Shown: positions 1-8,649 of the stretch, piece by piece
Position numbering within the stretch: position 1 is the first letter of the stretch
How the letters are laid out: each line of letters starts with the position of its first letter
Source: Gammaproteobacteria bacterium Milos-ODIII6
GTDB taxonomy: Bacteria > Pseudomonadota > Gammaproteobacteria > Chromatiales > Chromatiaceae
NCBI GenBank assembly: GCA_029228645.1
Contig: JAPTHR010000011.1
Span: 75,340-116,557 of the forward strand
Length of the DNA stretch: 41,218 nt
Reading direction: 5' to 3'
The notes under the pieces: generated by a model
What the model saw: the letters and a program-made list of their open reading frames with translations, nothing else
Database searches by the model: none
Told to the model about the DNA's origin: nothing
Program-made: the position numbers and the translations under genes

Positions 1-219
1 GAGCAGGGCAACTTCTCTAATGTGAAAGGTGTGGGTGCCGGCGTCTATGAGTTCAAGATTGATTTCGGTCCCGGTTATCGGATCTATTTTGGCAAAGACG
101 GCGACCGGTTGGTGATATTGCTCGCGGGCGGTACCAAGAAACGGCAGGACGCCGATATCACTGCCGCGAAAGCTAACTGGCGCGACTATAAGCGCCGGAA
201 ACGGCAAGAGGTGACATGA
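1..219 (+). CDS. RelE/HigB-type toxin, 5' end outside window
   Basis: This is the C-terminal part of a small toxin of the RelE/ParE superfamily (HigB, addiction-module killer type). Members are ribosome-dependent mRNA interferases neutralised by the partner antitoxin. The reading frame is open from base 1, so the gene begins upstream; the GTG at 22 is internal. Visible family features are the YRIYF strand, the LLAGGTKK segment near the C-terminus, and a basic tail (DYKRRKR). Its stop overlaps the start of the next gene by 4 bases (ATGA at 216-219), the usual arrangement of a toxin-first module. The family call rests on the C-terminal motif and the partner gene. Confidence 0.85.
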   Translation, partial: EQGNFSNVKGVGAGVYEFKIDFGPGYRIYFGKDGDRLVILLAGGTKKRQDADITAAKANWRDYKRRKRQEVT

Positions 220-542
220 TGGCTTTGACGAAAGATTTTAAGGACACCATACAGGCACGTGCCCAACGGGATCCGGCGTTTCGCAAGGCCCTGCTGCAGG
301 AAGGGGTCGAGTGCCTGCTTGCTGGTGATGTCGATACCGGCAAGGCAGTGCTGCGTGACTATATCAATGCGACGATCGGGTTCGAGGAACTCTCCCAGGT
401 CTTCGACAAGTCGAGCAAGAGCCTCATGCGCATGTTCGGGCCAAAAGGTAATCCCCAGGCGAGTAACCTGTTTGCGGTGATTCAATATCTGCAGGAGCAT
501 GAGGGCATACACCTGGAAGTCAAAGCCCGGAAGGTGGCCTAA
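216..542 (+). CDS. HigA-like antitoxin, HTH transcriptional regulator
   Basis: This 108-residue protein resembles addiction-module antidote proteins with a helix-turn-helix of the Xre/HigA type. The helical region around residues 45-85 ([20 protein letters not shown], then [11 protein letters not shown]) reads like the HTH in which the protein binds its own promoter, and it should also bind and block the toxin encoded just upstream. The ATG at 216 overlaps the toxin stop. A second ATG at 219 is equally possible and would remove one residue. The pair is toxin-first, as in higBA. A weak hairpin follows the gene at 579-597. Confidence 0.82.
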   Translation: MMALTKDFKDTIQARAQRDPAFRKALLQEGVECLLAGDVDTGKAVLRDYINATIGFEELSQVFDKSSKSLMRMFGPKGNPQASNLFAVIQYLQEHEGIHLEVKARKVA

Positions 543-578
543 GGTGCTGTGTATTAGTGTTCAATCGGCAATTTGTCG

Positions 579-597
579 ATCCTTTTGAAGGATTTTC
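579..597 (+). terminator. Possible short terminator after the toxin-antitoxin pair
   Basis: A six-base stem (ATCCTT with AAGGAT) and a three-base loop are followed by a short T run. It lies 37 bases after the antitoxin stop. The stem is short and A+T-rich, so this is a weak candidate. Confidence 0.3.
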
Positions 598-681
598 TGA
601 GCATGGTATCCAGGTTTTCAATAACAGCGCGGTGGTCCAAAATCTTTGGTACGTCCGGCGGCATTGAGTGATTCTGAGCGT

Positions 682-1326
682 ATGATTAACGAATCAAAGA
701 TAGATGACATTCTCGAGCGTTTGCGTCGAGTGCAACAAGAACTGGAAGCCGAGCTTGAACGTCTGCTCATAGAGAAGCGTGGTGAATTTCAGTACAGCAT
801 CCGCCGCGGCAAGGTGGTCTTCGAGAAAAGTGTTAGACGACTCCAGCGCATTCAAAGAGTTGGCTTGTGACGGTATTTGCGTGATGCGCCACTAGCCTAC
901 GTGCTGTCGGCTCCCGTGATCTACGGCATGATTGTGCCGTTAGTGATCCTGGATCTGTCCTTCACGGTTTACCAGCGTATCTGCTTCCGTATTTACCGTA
1001 TCCCGCTAGTCCGCCGGTCAGACTATCTGGTAATCGACCGCCACAACCTTGACTACCTAAATGCGATTGAAAAGCTCAATTGCGTGTACTGCGGATATGG
1101 CAATGGGTTGATCGCTTACGCTCGGGAAATCACGGCGCGGACCGAGCAGTTCTGGTGTCCGATCAAGCACGCGCGGCGCACCCTCGATGTTCATCATCGG
1201 GCTGAGCGTTTTTTCCATTATGGTGACGTGTATGCTTTTCAACAGGGGTTAAAGATGCTGCGGCGTGATTGGCCGGATGGGAACGACCCGTATGCCCCGG
1301 TTCGGAGCGATAGGGTTGAAAAGTGA
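682..1326 (+). pseudogene. Conserved protein split by an in-frame TGA
   Basis: Two open stretches in the same frame are separated only by TGA at 868-870. The first (ATG 682, with a TTG at 646 further upstream) is a charged coiled-coil-like segment (ERLRRVQQELEAELERLL). The second begins RYLRDAPLAYVLSAP, has a hydrophobic membrane segment (about 900-975), and ends with a Cys-rich conserved region (NCVYCGYGNG ... REITARTEQFWCPIKHARR). I recall related gammaproteobacterial proteins of unknown function as one continuous chain of about 210 residues, with an aromatic residue, often Trp, near this junction. That makes a TGG-to-TGA change the simplest explanation. The downstream half could still be translated from TTG at 877. 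Function is unknown. The CxxC and later Cys could bind metal, but that is only a guess. Confidence 0.65.
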
Positions 1327-1374
1327 AGCGGGCATGTTCGATGAATATCAGGCGATCATGGAAATAGGCAGTTG

Positions 1375-1536
1375 ATGATCCGTTCGAATTTCACCGTAAC
1401 GCGTCTACTCGTGCTGCCCCACGTTGCCTTGTTGGGCCTCTCAGCGCTGCTAGTCGTCGCCCGGAAAAACGGGCGGTGGCCGGAGCCGCGCAGCGAGACA
1501 GTATTGCCACTCAATAACAAGGTGCAAAGCGATTAG
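1375..1536 (+). CDS. Possible 53-residue single-pass membrane protein
   Basis: A short open frame starts at ATG 1375, ends at TAG 1534-1536, and lies two bases before the cbpA start. Residues about 10-29 (LLVLPHVALLGLSALLVVAR) form one strongly hydrophobic helix, followed by a polar tail. An AGG-containing stretch about eight bases upstream could be a weak ribosome binding site. I do not recognise a family. It could be a genuine small protein or simply an open spacer between the broken conserved gene and cbpA. Confidence 0.35.
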   Translation: MIRSNFTVTRLLVLPHVALLGLSALLVVARKNGRWPEPRSETVLPLNNKVQSD

Positions 1537-1538
1537 CG

Positions 1539-2492
1539 ATGGAATTCAAGGATTACTATGAGATCATGGGCGTCAAGCGTGACGCCACCCAGGACGAGAT
1601 CAAGCGTGCCTATCGCAAGCTGGCGCGCAAGTATCACCCGGACGTCAGTAAGGAAGCGGATGCCGAGGTGCGGTTCAAGGAAGTGGGGGAGGCCTACGAG
1701 GTGCTCAAGGATCCTGAAAAGCGCACCGCCTACGACCAGCTGGGCGCCAACTGGAAAGCCGGACAGGATTTCCGCCCGCCACCGGACTGGGATCAGGGCT
1801 TCGAATTCCACGGCGGCGGCTACACGGGTGCGGACGCGGAACAGTTCAGTGACTTTTTCGAGGATCTGTTCGGCCGCGGGGGACCGCGCGGTGGCTATGC
1901 GCGCCAGGCCCGCCGCGAGTTCCATGCACGTGGCGAAGACACCTACGCCAAGGTGCTGATCGACCTGGAGGACGCCTATCAGGGCGCCACGCGTACCCTG
2001 ACGCTAAAGCATACTGAATTGAGTCCGGAGGGTCGGCCACAGCTCAAGGAGCGCTCCCTCAATGTCCGCATTCCCAAGGGGGTGCGCCAGGGGCAACATA
2101 TCCGGCTGGCCAAACAGGGCAGTCCCGGTATCGGCAAGGGCGAGGCCGGTGACCTCTACCTGGAGGTTGAGTTCCGCCCGCATCCTCTTTTCAAGGTCGA
2201 GGGCAAGGACGTCTACCTGGATCTTCCCGTGGCCCCGTGGGAGGCGGCACTCGGCGCAACCATCAAGGCGCCGACGCCAACCGGACCGGTCGACCTCAAA
2301 ATCCCCGCGAACTCATCGGGTGGTCGGCAACTCCGGCTGAAGGGGCGAGGTATCCCGGCCAAGGCGCCGGGCGATCTCTATGTCGTACTAAAGATTGCGC
2401 TGCCGAAGGCAGACAACGAGGCAGCGAAGGAGGCCTATGAGGCGTTTGAGCAGGCCACCGCGTTCAATCCGCGCGCACACCTGGGGGTCTGA
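1539..2492 (+). CDS. cbpA: Curved DNA-binding protein CbpA, DnaJ class
   Basis: This is a 317-residue DnaJ-like co-chaperone. The N-terminal J domain (residues 1-70) has the HPD motif at 33-35 (YHPDVSK), which stimulates the DnaK ATPase. A G/F-rich linker with an aspartate-rich FEDLFGRGG stretch follows at about 85-130. The C-terminal part carries the two substrate-binding beta domains (IPKGVRQGQ near 178 and IPANSSGGRQLRLKGRG near 260). There is no Cys-rich zinc-finger domain, so it is CbpA (type II) rather than DnaJ proper. CbpA also binds curved DNA and is a nucleoid-associated protein in stationary phase. The start at 1539 gives the standard N-terminus, and cbpM follows three bases after its stop. 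Confidence 0.95.
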   Translation: MEFKDYYEIMGVKRDATQDEIKRAYRKLARKYHPDVSKEADAEVRFKEVGEAYEVLKDPEKRTAYDQLGANWKAGQDFRPPPDWDQGFEFHGGGYTGADAEQFSDFFEDLFGRGGPRGGYARQARREFHARGEDTYAKVLIDLEDAYQGATRTLTLKHTELSPEGRPQLKERSLNVRIPKGVRQGQHIRLAKQGSPGIGKGEAGDLYLEVEFRPHPLFKVEGKDVYLDLPVAPWEAALGATIKAPTPTGPVDLKIPANSSGGRQLRLKGRGIPAKAPGDLYVVLKIALPKADNEAAKEAYEAFEQATAFNPRAHLGV

Positions 2493-2495
2493 GTC

Positions 2496-2813
2496 ATGGC
2501 GAAAGGGGATCTGTTGAAACTGCTGTCGGGCGAGATCTTCGAGGAGGAGGTCGAGTTGAGTCTGGCCGACCTGTGTCGCGCCTGCCAGCTGCCTGCGGAA
2601 CGCGTCTTCGAACTGGTAGAGCAAGGCGTCATCGAGCCGATTGGTCGCGACCCCGCGCGCTGGCGATTTCAGGGTATCAGCGTGCGGCGGGTGCGCTGCG
2701 CGCAACGCCTGGAGCAGGACCTCGGGGTGAATGTGGCCGGGGCGGCATTGGCGATCGAGCTTTTGGAAGAGCTGGAGCGGCTGCACGCGCGTTTGCACCG
2801 CTTGGAAAACTAG
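2496..2813 (+). CDS. cbpM: Chaperone modulator CbpM
   Basis: This 105-residue protein matches the CbpM family (MerR-like fold). CbpM binds the J domain of CbpA and inhibits both its co-chaperone and DNA-binding activity. Visible features are an early acidic stretch, the LADLCRACQLPAERVFELVEQG helix-turn-helix-like region around residues 25-47, a WRFQGISVRRV strand, and a C-terminal helix rich in Leu and Glu. It lies three bases after cbpA, so the two are almost certainly co-transcribed and produced together. Confidence 0.9.
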   Translation: MAKGDLLKLLSGEIFEEEVELSLADLCRACQLPAERVFELVEQGVIEPIGRDPARWRFQGISVRRVRCAQRLEQDLGVNVAGAALAIELLEELERLHARLHRLEN

Positions 2814-2871
2814 CCCGGATTCGGGCTGGAAGCGCTCGTCCTCTTAAATCATTCACTTGACCGAGGCCAAC

Positions 2872-4017
2872 ATGAAAAAGACCTTCACCACGGCGCTGAT
2901 ACTGCTGGTCGTGATCGCACTCGCTGCCGGCGCTGTTCTGCTGCGCAAACAACGCATGGCCACGGTTGCCGAACTACCGAGGATGGGTGAGATGCCCTGG
3001 GCGCTGCAAACGGCGGATGCCGTACTCGGGACGCTTTCGCGCGGTTTTCCCGTCCTTGCAACACTCAGTGGCAGTACCGAGATCACGGTCAGCAGCCAGA
3101 TCTCCGGCCAGATCGAGGCCATGGGTCCGCGCGAGGGGGTGAAGGTGAGCGAGGGCGAGGTGCTGGCGCGGATGTCGGTGACCGAGCTGCAACAGCAACG
3201 CGAGGGCCTGATGGCGCAACGCGAGGCGGCCCTCGCGGAGCGGCGACGTACCCGTGATGAATACACACGGCAGCTACAGCTTAAAGAAAAGGGGCTGACC
3301 ACCCAGGAGCTGGTCGAAGCGAAAGACGCTGCGGCGATCGGGGCGGAGAAACAGGTGGCGAATCTCGACAAGCAGATCGCGGCTTTGGATGTGCGTATCG
3401 GCTACGGCACCGTCCATGCACCACGCGATGCCCTGGTGGCGGCCCGCCTGATGGAGGTCGGTGACGTGGCGCAACCGGGCAAGCCGCTGTACCAGCTGAC
3501 GGTGGACAGCGCCGCGCGCCTGCGGGTCAGCCTGCCGCAGCAGATCCTGGAACAGGTCGGCCCCGGCAGCGAGGTCGTTCTGGAGCATGGCAGCCAGCGC
3601 GAGACGGTGCGGTTGTCTCGTATCTTTCCGCAACTGGACGCGCGCGCGCTGGGCGCGGCGGAGGCCGATCTGGAATCCATGCCTTTTGGTTTGCCCAGCG
3701 GGTCGCGAATACCTGCGCGGGTGTTGCTGGAAACCGCCGATCAGGCACTCACAGTGCCTCATGCTGCGGTGGTGCGCACCGGTGACCGTGGCTTCCTGTT
3801 CAAAGTGGTGGGTAAGGGGGACCGACAAACACTGCAGCGGGTTAACGTGAATATCACGCTGGTCGGCCGCGATGGCCTGGCGGTGGGCGGGGGTCTGCAA
3901 GCGGGTGACCGTGTGGTGGTCGGTCATCAAAGCGTGTTGATGCAGCTGCGCGACGGTGACCCGGTCATGGCCCGAGCGGCGGTGGCCGGCGAGTCTAAGA
4001 AGGAAGCAAGCTCGTGA
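2872..4017 (+). CDS. RND efflux periplasmic adaptor (membrane fusion protein)
   Basis: This 381-residue HlyD/AcrA-type adaptor bridges the inner-membrane pump encoded next to an outer-membrane channel. An N-terminal signal anchor (MKKTFTTALILLVVIALAAG) is followed by a lipoyl-like half motif (VSSQISGQIEAM near 80), a coiled-coil hairpin at about 105-175 (repeated Glu, Gln, Arg and Leu), and the second lipoyl half and beta-barrel (GYGTVHAPRDALVAARLMEVG). I chose ATG 2872 because GAGG lies six bases upstream; TTG 2857 would place that site inside the gene. The stop overlaps the pump start (GTGA, 4014-4017), indicating an operon. The substrate cannot be read from the sequence. Confidence 0.93.
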   Translation: MKKTFTTALILLVVIALAAGAVLLRKQRMATVAELPRMGEMPWALQTADAVLGTLSRGFPVLATLSGSTEITVSSQISGQIEAMGPREGVKVSEGEVLARMSVTELQQQREGLMAQREAALAERRRTRDEYTRQLQLKEKGLTTQELVEAKDAAAIGAEKQVANLDKQIAALDVRIGYGTVHAPRDALVAARLMEVGDVAQPGKPLYQLTVDSAARLRVSLPQQILEQVGPGSEVVLEHGSQRETVRLSRIFPQLDARALGAAEADLESMPFGLPSGSRIPARVLLETADQALTVPHAAVVRTGDRGFLFKVVGKGDRQTLQRVNVNITLVGRDGLAVGGGLQAGDRVVVGHQSVLMQLRDGDPVMARAAVAGESKKEASS

Positions 4018-7000
4018 CATTTGGCGAACGTCTGCTCGGCCAGCCGCATGCGATCCTGGCCACGACCCTTGCCATTTTGATCCTCGGCTGGCTTGGTTTT
4101 CAGAACATCCCGACCAACCTGTTTCCCAATACCAACCACCCCAGCATCTCGGTGGTCGTGCAGTGGCCCGGTGCGACCACCGACGACGTTGCCAACGAGG
4201 TCACCCATCCACTGGAGGTCCGACTGTCGGCCATCGACGGGGTACGCCGGGTCACCTCCACCTCGCGGGACGAGGTCGCGGCGGTGCAGGTGGAGTTCGA
4301 ATACGAGGTCAATATCAACGACGCGGCCAACGCGGTGACCACCGAGCTGTCCCGGGTGACCGGGCTGCTTCCCGCGGGTACCCGGGCGCCGCTGGTGTTC
4401 AAGATTACCGATGCGGCTCGACCGGTGATGACCCTGGCAGTGACCCCTGCGGGAGATTCCGGGCTGGATCTGGCCCAGGTGCGACGGCTGGCGGAACACG
4501 ACCTGCGCGACACCCTGCTGAACCTGCCCGGCGTCGCCGAGGCGGAGGTGTTCGGCGGGCCGGTCCGGCAGGTCGCGGTGGACCTGGATCGAAACAAGCT
4601 GCTCGCCCACGGCCTGGATGTCGCCCAGGTGGCCGCGGCGCTGGCCGGCTCCAATCTGTCCCAGCCGGCCGGGCGCGTATACCGCGACGGTGAACGCCTG
4701 CTGTTGACCGCGCGCACCCTCGCTCAGGGGCCTAACGACCTGGGCGCGGTGTTGGTGCCGCTGCCCGGTGGCGAGCACGTGCGGGTCGCCGACCTGGGCG
4801 AGGTGGACTGGGGGGTTGCCGATCCCACCTCGCTGTATCGTGGTAACGGTAAACCGGCAGTGGCCATTGCCCTGTTGCGCTCGGAAAAGGGCTTCGCCCA
4901 GCCGGTGATCGATTCGGTGAACGAGCACCTCGACCAAGTACGCCACGCCTTCCCCACGCTGAACATCGCGGTTGCCGACACCCAGGGTCGGATCATCGGT
5001 CTGACCGTGAGCAATATGCTCAACTCGCTGCGTGACGCGATCATCATGACGGTCATCGTGATCCTGCTGTTCATCGGCAACAGCCGCGCCGCCCTGGTCG
5101 TGGCCCTGTCGCTGCCGGTTTCCTACCTGATGAGTTTCGCCATCCTCTGGTGGCTGGGTTTCGAGTTCGACATGGTGACCCTGTCGGCGATTATCATCGC
5201 CGTCGGCCTGCTCGCCGACGACGTGATCGTGGTGATGGAGAATATCGAGCGGCGCATGCGCGAGTTCAAGGAGCCGCGCCGGGTGGCAGCGGCGCGCGGG
5301 TTGGACGAGATCCTGCTGGCCGACACCAGCGGCACCATCAGCACCATCCTGGTACTGGTGCCGATCATGTTCATCGGTGGCTTCGTGCAGACGGTTTTAC
5401 GTCCGCTGACGGTGACCCTGTCGGTGGCCCTGATCGCCTCGCTGGTGGTTTCGGTGACGCTGATCCCGTTGTTCGCACCGCTGATTCTCAAGCCGGGCGC
5501 GCGCGATCCATTGGCCTGGCTGTTGCGGCCTTTCACTCACTACGTGCTTGAGCCACTGAAGCGCCTGTACCGCTGGCTGGTGGGTTGGGGTTTGCAAAAC
5601 CGTGCCCTAGTGCTGGTTATGTTCGTGATCCTGTTCGTTGTCTCCGCCAGCCAGATGCGCATGCTTGGGCGCGAGATCATGCCGCTGATGGACACCGGTA
5701 TCGCGCGCATTACGTTGGAGGCCGCGCCGGACACCGACGACAGGCACATGGCGCAACTGCTGCACGAGGCCGAGGCGCGCATCCGCGCCGAGATCCCGGC
5801 CGAGTGGATCATCAGCCTGTCCACCGTGGCCGGCGCGGAACCGGGGGTGAAGTCGTTCGGCGCACAGCGCCTGCTGCAACAGGCAGAGATCACCCTGAAC
5901 CTGGTCGATCGTTTCCACCGCGACCGCAGTCTCTATGACATCAACGAGGCCGTACGCGAACGCCTGCGCGGCATGCCCGGCCTGATCTCCGCCAATGCGG
6001 CGGTGTTCGGCGCCACACCGCTGTCCACCATTCGCGCCAACGTGGACGTGATGATCAGCGGACCGGACCCGGTCATGCTGAGCGAACTGGCGGACCAGGT
6101 CATGCAGCGCCTGCGCACGGTCAACGGCCTTACCGGCATGGAACGCAGTTGGCAGATCGGTGGGCGCCGCATCGAGTTGAACGTGGACCCGGCCCGTGCC
6201 CGCCTGTACGGTCTGAGTGCAGGCGATATCGCGGGCCAGGTGGCACAGCAGGTCGGCGGTATGCCCGGCGGCCGCCTGCGGGTGCAGGGCGAAGATCCGA
6301 TCACCGTCTGGGTGCGCCTGCGTGATGGTCAGCGCAATACCGGCGAAGACCTCGAGGCGATCCCGGTGCGGCTGCCAGACGGTGGTGCCATCGCGCTGGC
6401 GTCGGTCGCTGCGCCGAGGCTGATTACCGCGCCGAGCGCCGAAACACACCAAGCCCTGGAGCCGACCATCGATGTACTGGCCTGGCGACGCAATATCGCG
6501 ATCACCACGCTTAATGATGACGTCAAGGCGGCTCTGGCTGATCTGCAACTGCCACGCGGCTATCGCATTCATTACGAGGGCGAAGTCAAGCAGCTGAGCG
6601 AATCCTTCTCGCGACTGGCGGTGTCGTTCGGATTGGGCTTGGTACTGCTCTACCTGATGCTGACCGTGACCTTCCGTTCCTTCCTCGACCCGCTGGCGAT
6701 CATGGCCAGCCTGCCCCTGGCCCTGATCGGCGCCGCATGGGGCCTGCTGATCGCCGACAAATTCGGCTCGATGCCCGGCTTCATGGGCATGATCCTGCTG
6801 ATGGGTATCGTAGTGAACAATGGCATCCTGCTGGTCGATTTTGCCAAGGTGGCGCTGCGCGAGGGAAGGGATCTCAATGACGCCCTGCTCGAGGCAGTGG
6901 ACAAGCGAACGCGACCAATCTTGATGACCGCGCTGTCATCGGCGGTAGGCATGCTGCCTTTGGCCCTTGAATGGGCGGTGGGTATCGAGCGCCTCTCGCC

Positions 7001-7136
7001 CCTGGCCGTAGTCGCCATCGGAGGCCTGCTGGCCGGTACCTTCCTGACGCTGCTGGCGGTGCCGGTGATGTACTCGGTACTGCACCAGGCGCGCGGACAT
7101 TGGTTCACCGGTTCGGCATCAGAGATTTCCGAATGA
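4014..7136 (+). CDS. RND efflux transporter permease (AcrB/HAE1-like)
   Basis: This 1040-residue inner-membrane proton antiporter has the usual RND plan: one N-terminal transmembrane segment (about 13-30), a large periplasmic loop (pore and docking domains), a block of helices 2-6 (about 335-500), one helix near 528-545, a second periplasmic loop, and helices 8-12 (about 860-1020). The proton-relay Asp pair of AcrB (D407/D408) appears to match the DD in GLLADDVIVVMENIERR. It starts with GTG overlapping the adaptor stop. No TolC-type outer-membrane gene is in the window. The sequence looks HAE1-like (drugs, dyes, hydrophobic compounds) rather than heavy-metal CzcA-like, but the substrate is inference. 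Confidence 0.95.
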   Translation: MTFGERLLGQPHAILATTLAILILGWLGFQNIPTNLFPNTNHPSISVVVQWPGATTDDVANEVTHPLEVRLSAIDGVRRVTSTSRDEVAAVQVEFEYEVNINDAANAVTTELSRVTGLLPAGTRAPLVFKITDAARPVMTLAVTPAGDSGLDLAQVRRLAEHDLRDTLLNLPGVAEAEVFGGPVRQVAVDLDRNKLLAHGLDVAQVAAALAGSNLSQPAGRVYRDGERLLLTARTLAQGPNDLGAVLVPLPGGEHVRVADLGEVDWGVADPTSLYRGNGKPAVAIALLRSEKGFAQPVIDSVNEHLDQVRHAFPTLNIAVADTQGRIIGLTVSNMLNSLRDAIIMTVIVILLFIGNSRAALVVALSLPVSYLMSFAILWWLGFEFDMVTLSAIIIAVGLLADDVIVVMENIERRMREFKEPRRVAAARGLDEILLADTSGTISTILVLVPIMFIGGFVQTVLRPLTVTLSVALIASLVVSVTLIPLFAPLILKPGARDPLAWLLRPFTHYVLEPLKRLYRWLVGWGLQNRALVLVMFVILFVVSASQMRMLGREIMPLMDTGIARITLEAAPDTDDRHMAQLLHEAEARIRAEIPAEWIISLSTVAGAEPGVKSFGAQRLLQQAEITLNLVDRFHRDRSLYDINEAVRERLRGMPGLISANAAVFGATPLSTIRANVDVMISGPDPVMLSELADQVMQRLRTVNGLTGMERSWQIGGRRIELNVDPARARLYGLSAGDIAGQVAQQVGGMPGGRLRVQGEDPITVWVRLRDGQRNTGEDLEAIPVRLPDGGAIALASVAAPRLITAPSAETHQALEPTIDVLAWRRNIAITTLNDDVKAALADLQLPRGYRIHYEGEVKQLSESFSRLAVSFGLGLVLLYLMLTVTFRSFLDPLAIMASLPLALIGAAWGLLIADKFGSMPGFMGMILLMGIVVNNGILLVDFAKVALREGRDLNDALLEAVDKRTRPILMTALSSAVGMLPLALEWAVGIERLSPLAVVAIGGLLAGTFLTLLAVPVMYSVLHQARGHWFTGSASEISE

Positions 7137-8009
7137 ATGCCGGGGGCCAGATCGACAAGCAGGTCTGGCTGCAAAACGCCTGGCGCAATCGAATGCAGTC
7201 GTTTTTTCTATTGGCCGCGATAGCGGGGTTTCTCGCCCTGGCTGGTCATGCGGATGTATTGGGCGAGGCGACTGGAGTAAGGTGAGGCGCCGGTTCTTTT
7301 GCGTGCCATGTCGGAACGCACTGCGCGGGCCGGTCTTGAGTCGCGTCCTGAGCTTTTCTACGTGCCGAGCCGGATGCTCAATGCCTTTGCTGCAGGGACC
7401 AGGGAGCAATCGGCGATTGCGGTCACCGATGGCCTGTTGCGGCAGTTGGACGGGGTGTTGGCTCATGAGGTCAGCAACATCCGCAGCAACGACCTGTGGG
7501 TGATGGGGCTTGCGGATCTGTTCAGTCGGGCGAGCAGCCTGTTGTCGCTGCTCGGGCAGTTCCTGTTGCTGCTGAACCTGCAGCTGATCCTTTTCTCACC
7601 GGTCACGATCAGCTGGTGGGCGATCCTGCTGCTGATCTTCGCGCCCAACCTGAGCGCGCTGGCGCAACTGGCCTTGTCGCGAACGCGTGAATACGCTGCC
7701 GACCTCAATGCGGCCAGGCTGACCGGGAATCCGGAAGCGCCGGCGCGGGCCCTGGCCAGGATCGAGCGGGTACAAGGGGGATGGCTGGAACGTGTTTTCC
7801 TGCCCGGACGGCGAATCCCCGAACCTTCTTTATTGCGTAGGCATCCGCAAACCGAGAAACGCATCGAGCGCCTGAGGGCGTTGAAACCGGAGTTGGAAGG
7901 CGTCACCCGGCCACTGTGGAATAGGGACACAAGACCGGATGTCGACGCCTTGTTGGGCAGCCGGGTGCGGCGGGTACCTCATTGGCATATGAATGGACTT
8001 TGGTATTAA
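7133..8009 (+). pseudogene. Broken M48-family (HtpX-like) zinc protease
   Basis: The start ATG overlaps the pump stop (ATGA at 7133-7136). The first 50 residues (MNAGGQIDKQVWLQNAWRNR and a membrane helix) end at TGA 7283-7285. The rest continues in another frame from about 7299 with YVPSRMLNAFAAGTREQSAI, AHEVSNIRSNDLWVMG, two hydrophobic helices, and the third-ligand motif SRTREYAADLNAARL. Intact relatives carry HExxH with two zinc-binding His; here the second is Asn (HEVSN). A few residues usually found just before the motif also seem missing, as do roughly 50-60 residues between the two parts. I read this as a decayed membrane protease. A truncated product without full zinc coordination is the alternative. 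Confidence 0.75.
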
Positions 8010-8029
8010 AAGGCAGGCGACGAGAACAA

Positions 8030-8639
8030 TGCAGTACAACAATCAGCAAAATCACTCCTGTCACCGCAAACGTGGAAAGAACCTGGGCGTACCGGAACTC
8101 ATCGCCATTGCGCTCGGTGGCATGGTCGGCGGGGGGATCTTTACGATCCTGGGTATTTCGGTCTCTCTCATTGGTGCCTATACGCCCGTGGCCATTGCTA
8201 TCGGCGCCATGGTGGCCGCGCTTGCTGCCTCTATTCCTATGTCAAGCTGGGCATTTATTAAAGGCACGAAGGCGCTACCTATTCGTTCTGAAAAAAGACC
8301 TTTCCCGACTCTCCATTCGCCGCATCGGTGATTGGCTGGTGGGTCATCTTTGGTTATATTAGCCCCCTGCCGCTGTATGCCTATACCTTCGCCGCCTATG
8401 CCCTCTCCGGGCTGACTATTGCAGATGCGGAATGGATTCGTAAGCCGGTGGCGGGTGCGGTGATCCTGACGTTCACCCTGATCAATGTCTGGAGCGTCAA
8501 GGGCATGGGCAAGGTGGAAGACCTCATGGTGTTTACCAAGCTGGTTATTCTGGCGGTGATTTCATTCGTGCTGATCAACAACAGCAACACCACGCTGCCG
8601 ACGCTGCTGTCCACTCACCCAGGCGGTAGCGCCGATTGA
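8030..8639 (+). pseudogene. N-terminal half of APC amino-acid permease, frameshifted
   Basis: This codes for the first few transmembrane helices of an APC-superfamily permease. From ATG 8030 it reads through the family signature LIAIALGGMVGGGIFTILG. Near 8229-8240 the frame is lost; the other frame continues the expected sequence (YVKLGIY, then EGATYS, then KKTFPDSPFAASVIGWWV) but contains TAA near 8260 and TGA near 8288. The remainder (WWVIFGYISPLPLYAYTF ... VLINNSNTTLPTLL) runs on to TGA at 8637. The second half of the protein (helix 6 onward) is absent. Three or more lesions and a missing C-terminus make it a pseudogene. A C-terminal half of a similar permease lies on the minus strand at 40174-40674. 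Confidence 0.8.
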
Positions 8640-8649
8640 ACCTTAAACA

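Noticed and set aside
3927..4946. Long minus-strand open frame (339 codons) across the efflux genes
   Set aside because: It lies antisense to clearly recognisable adaptor and pump genes and has low-complexity, His/Arg/Gly-rich sequence typical of a shadow frame.
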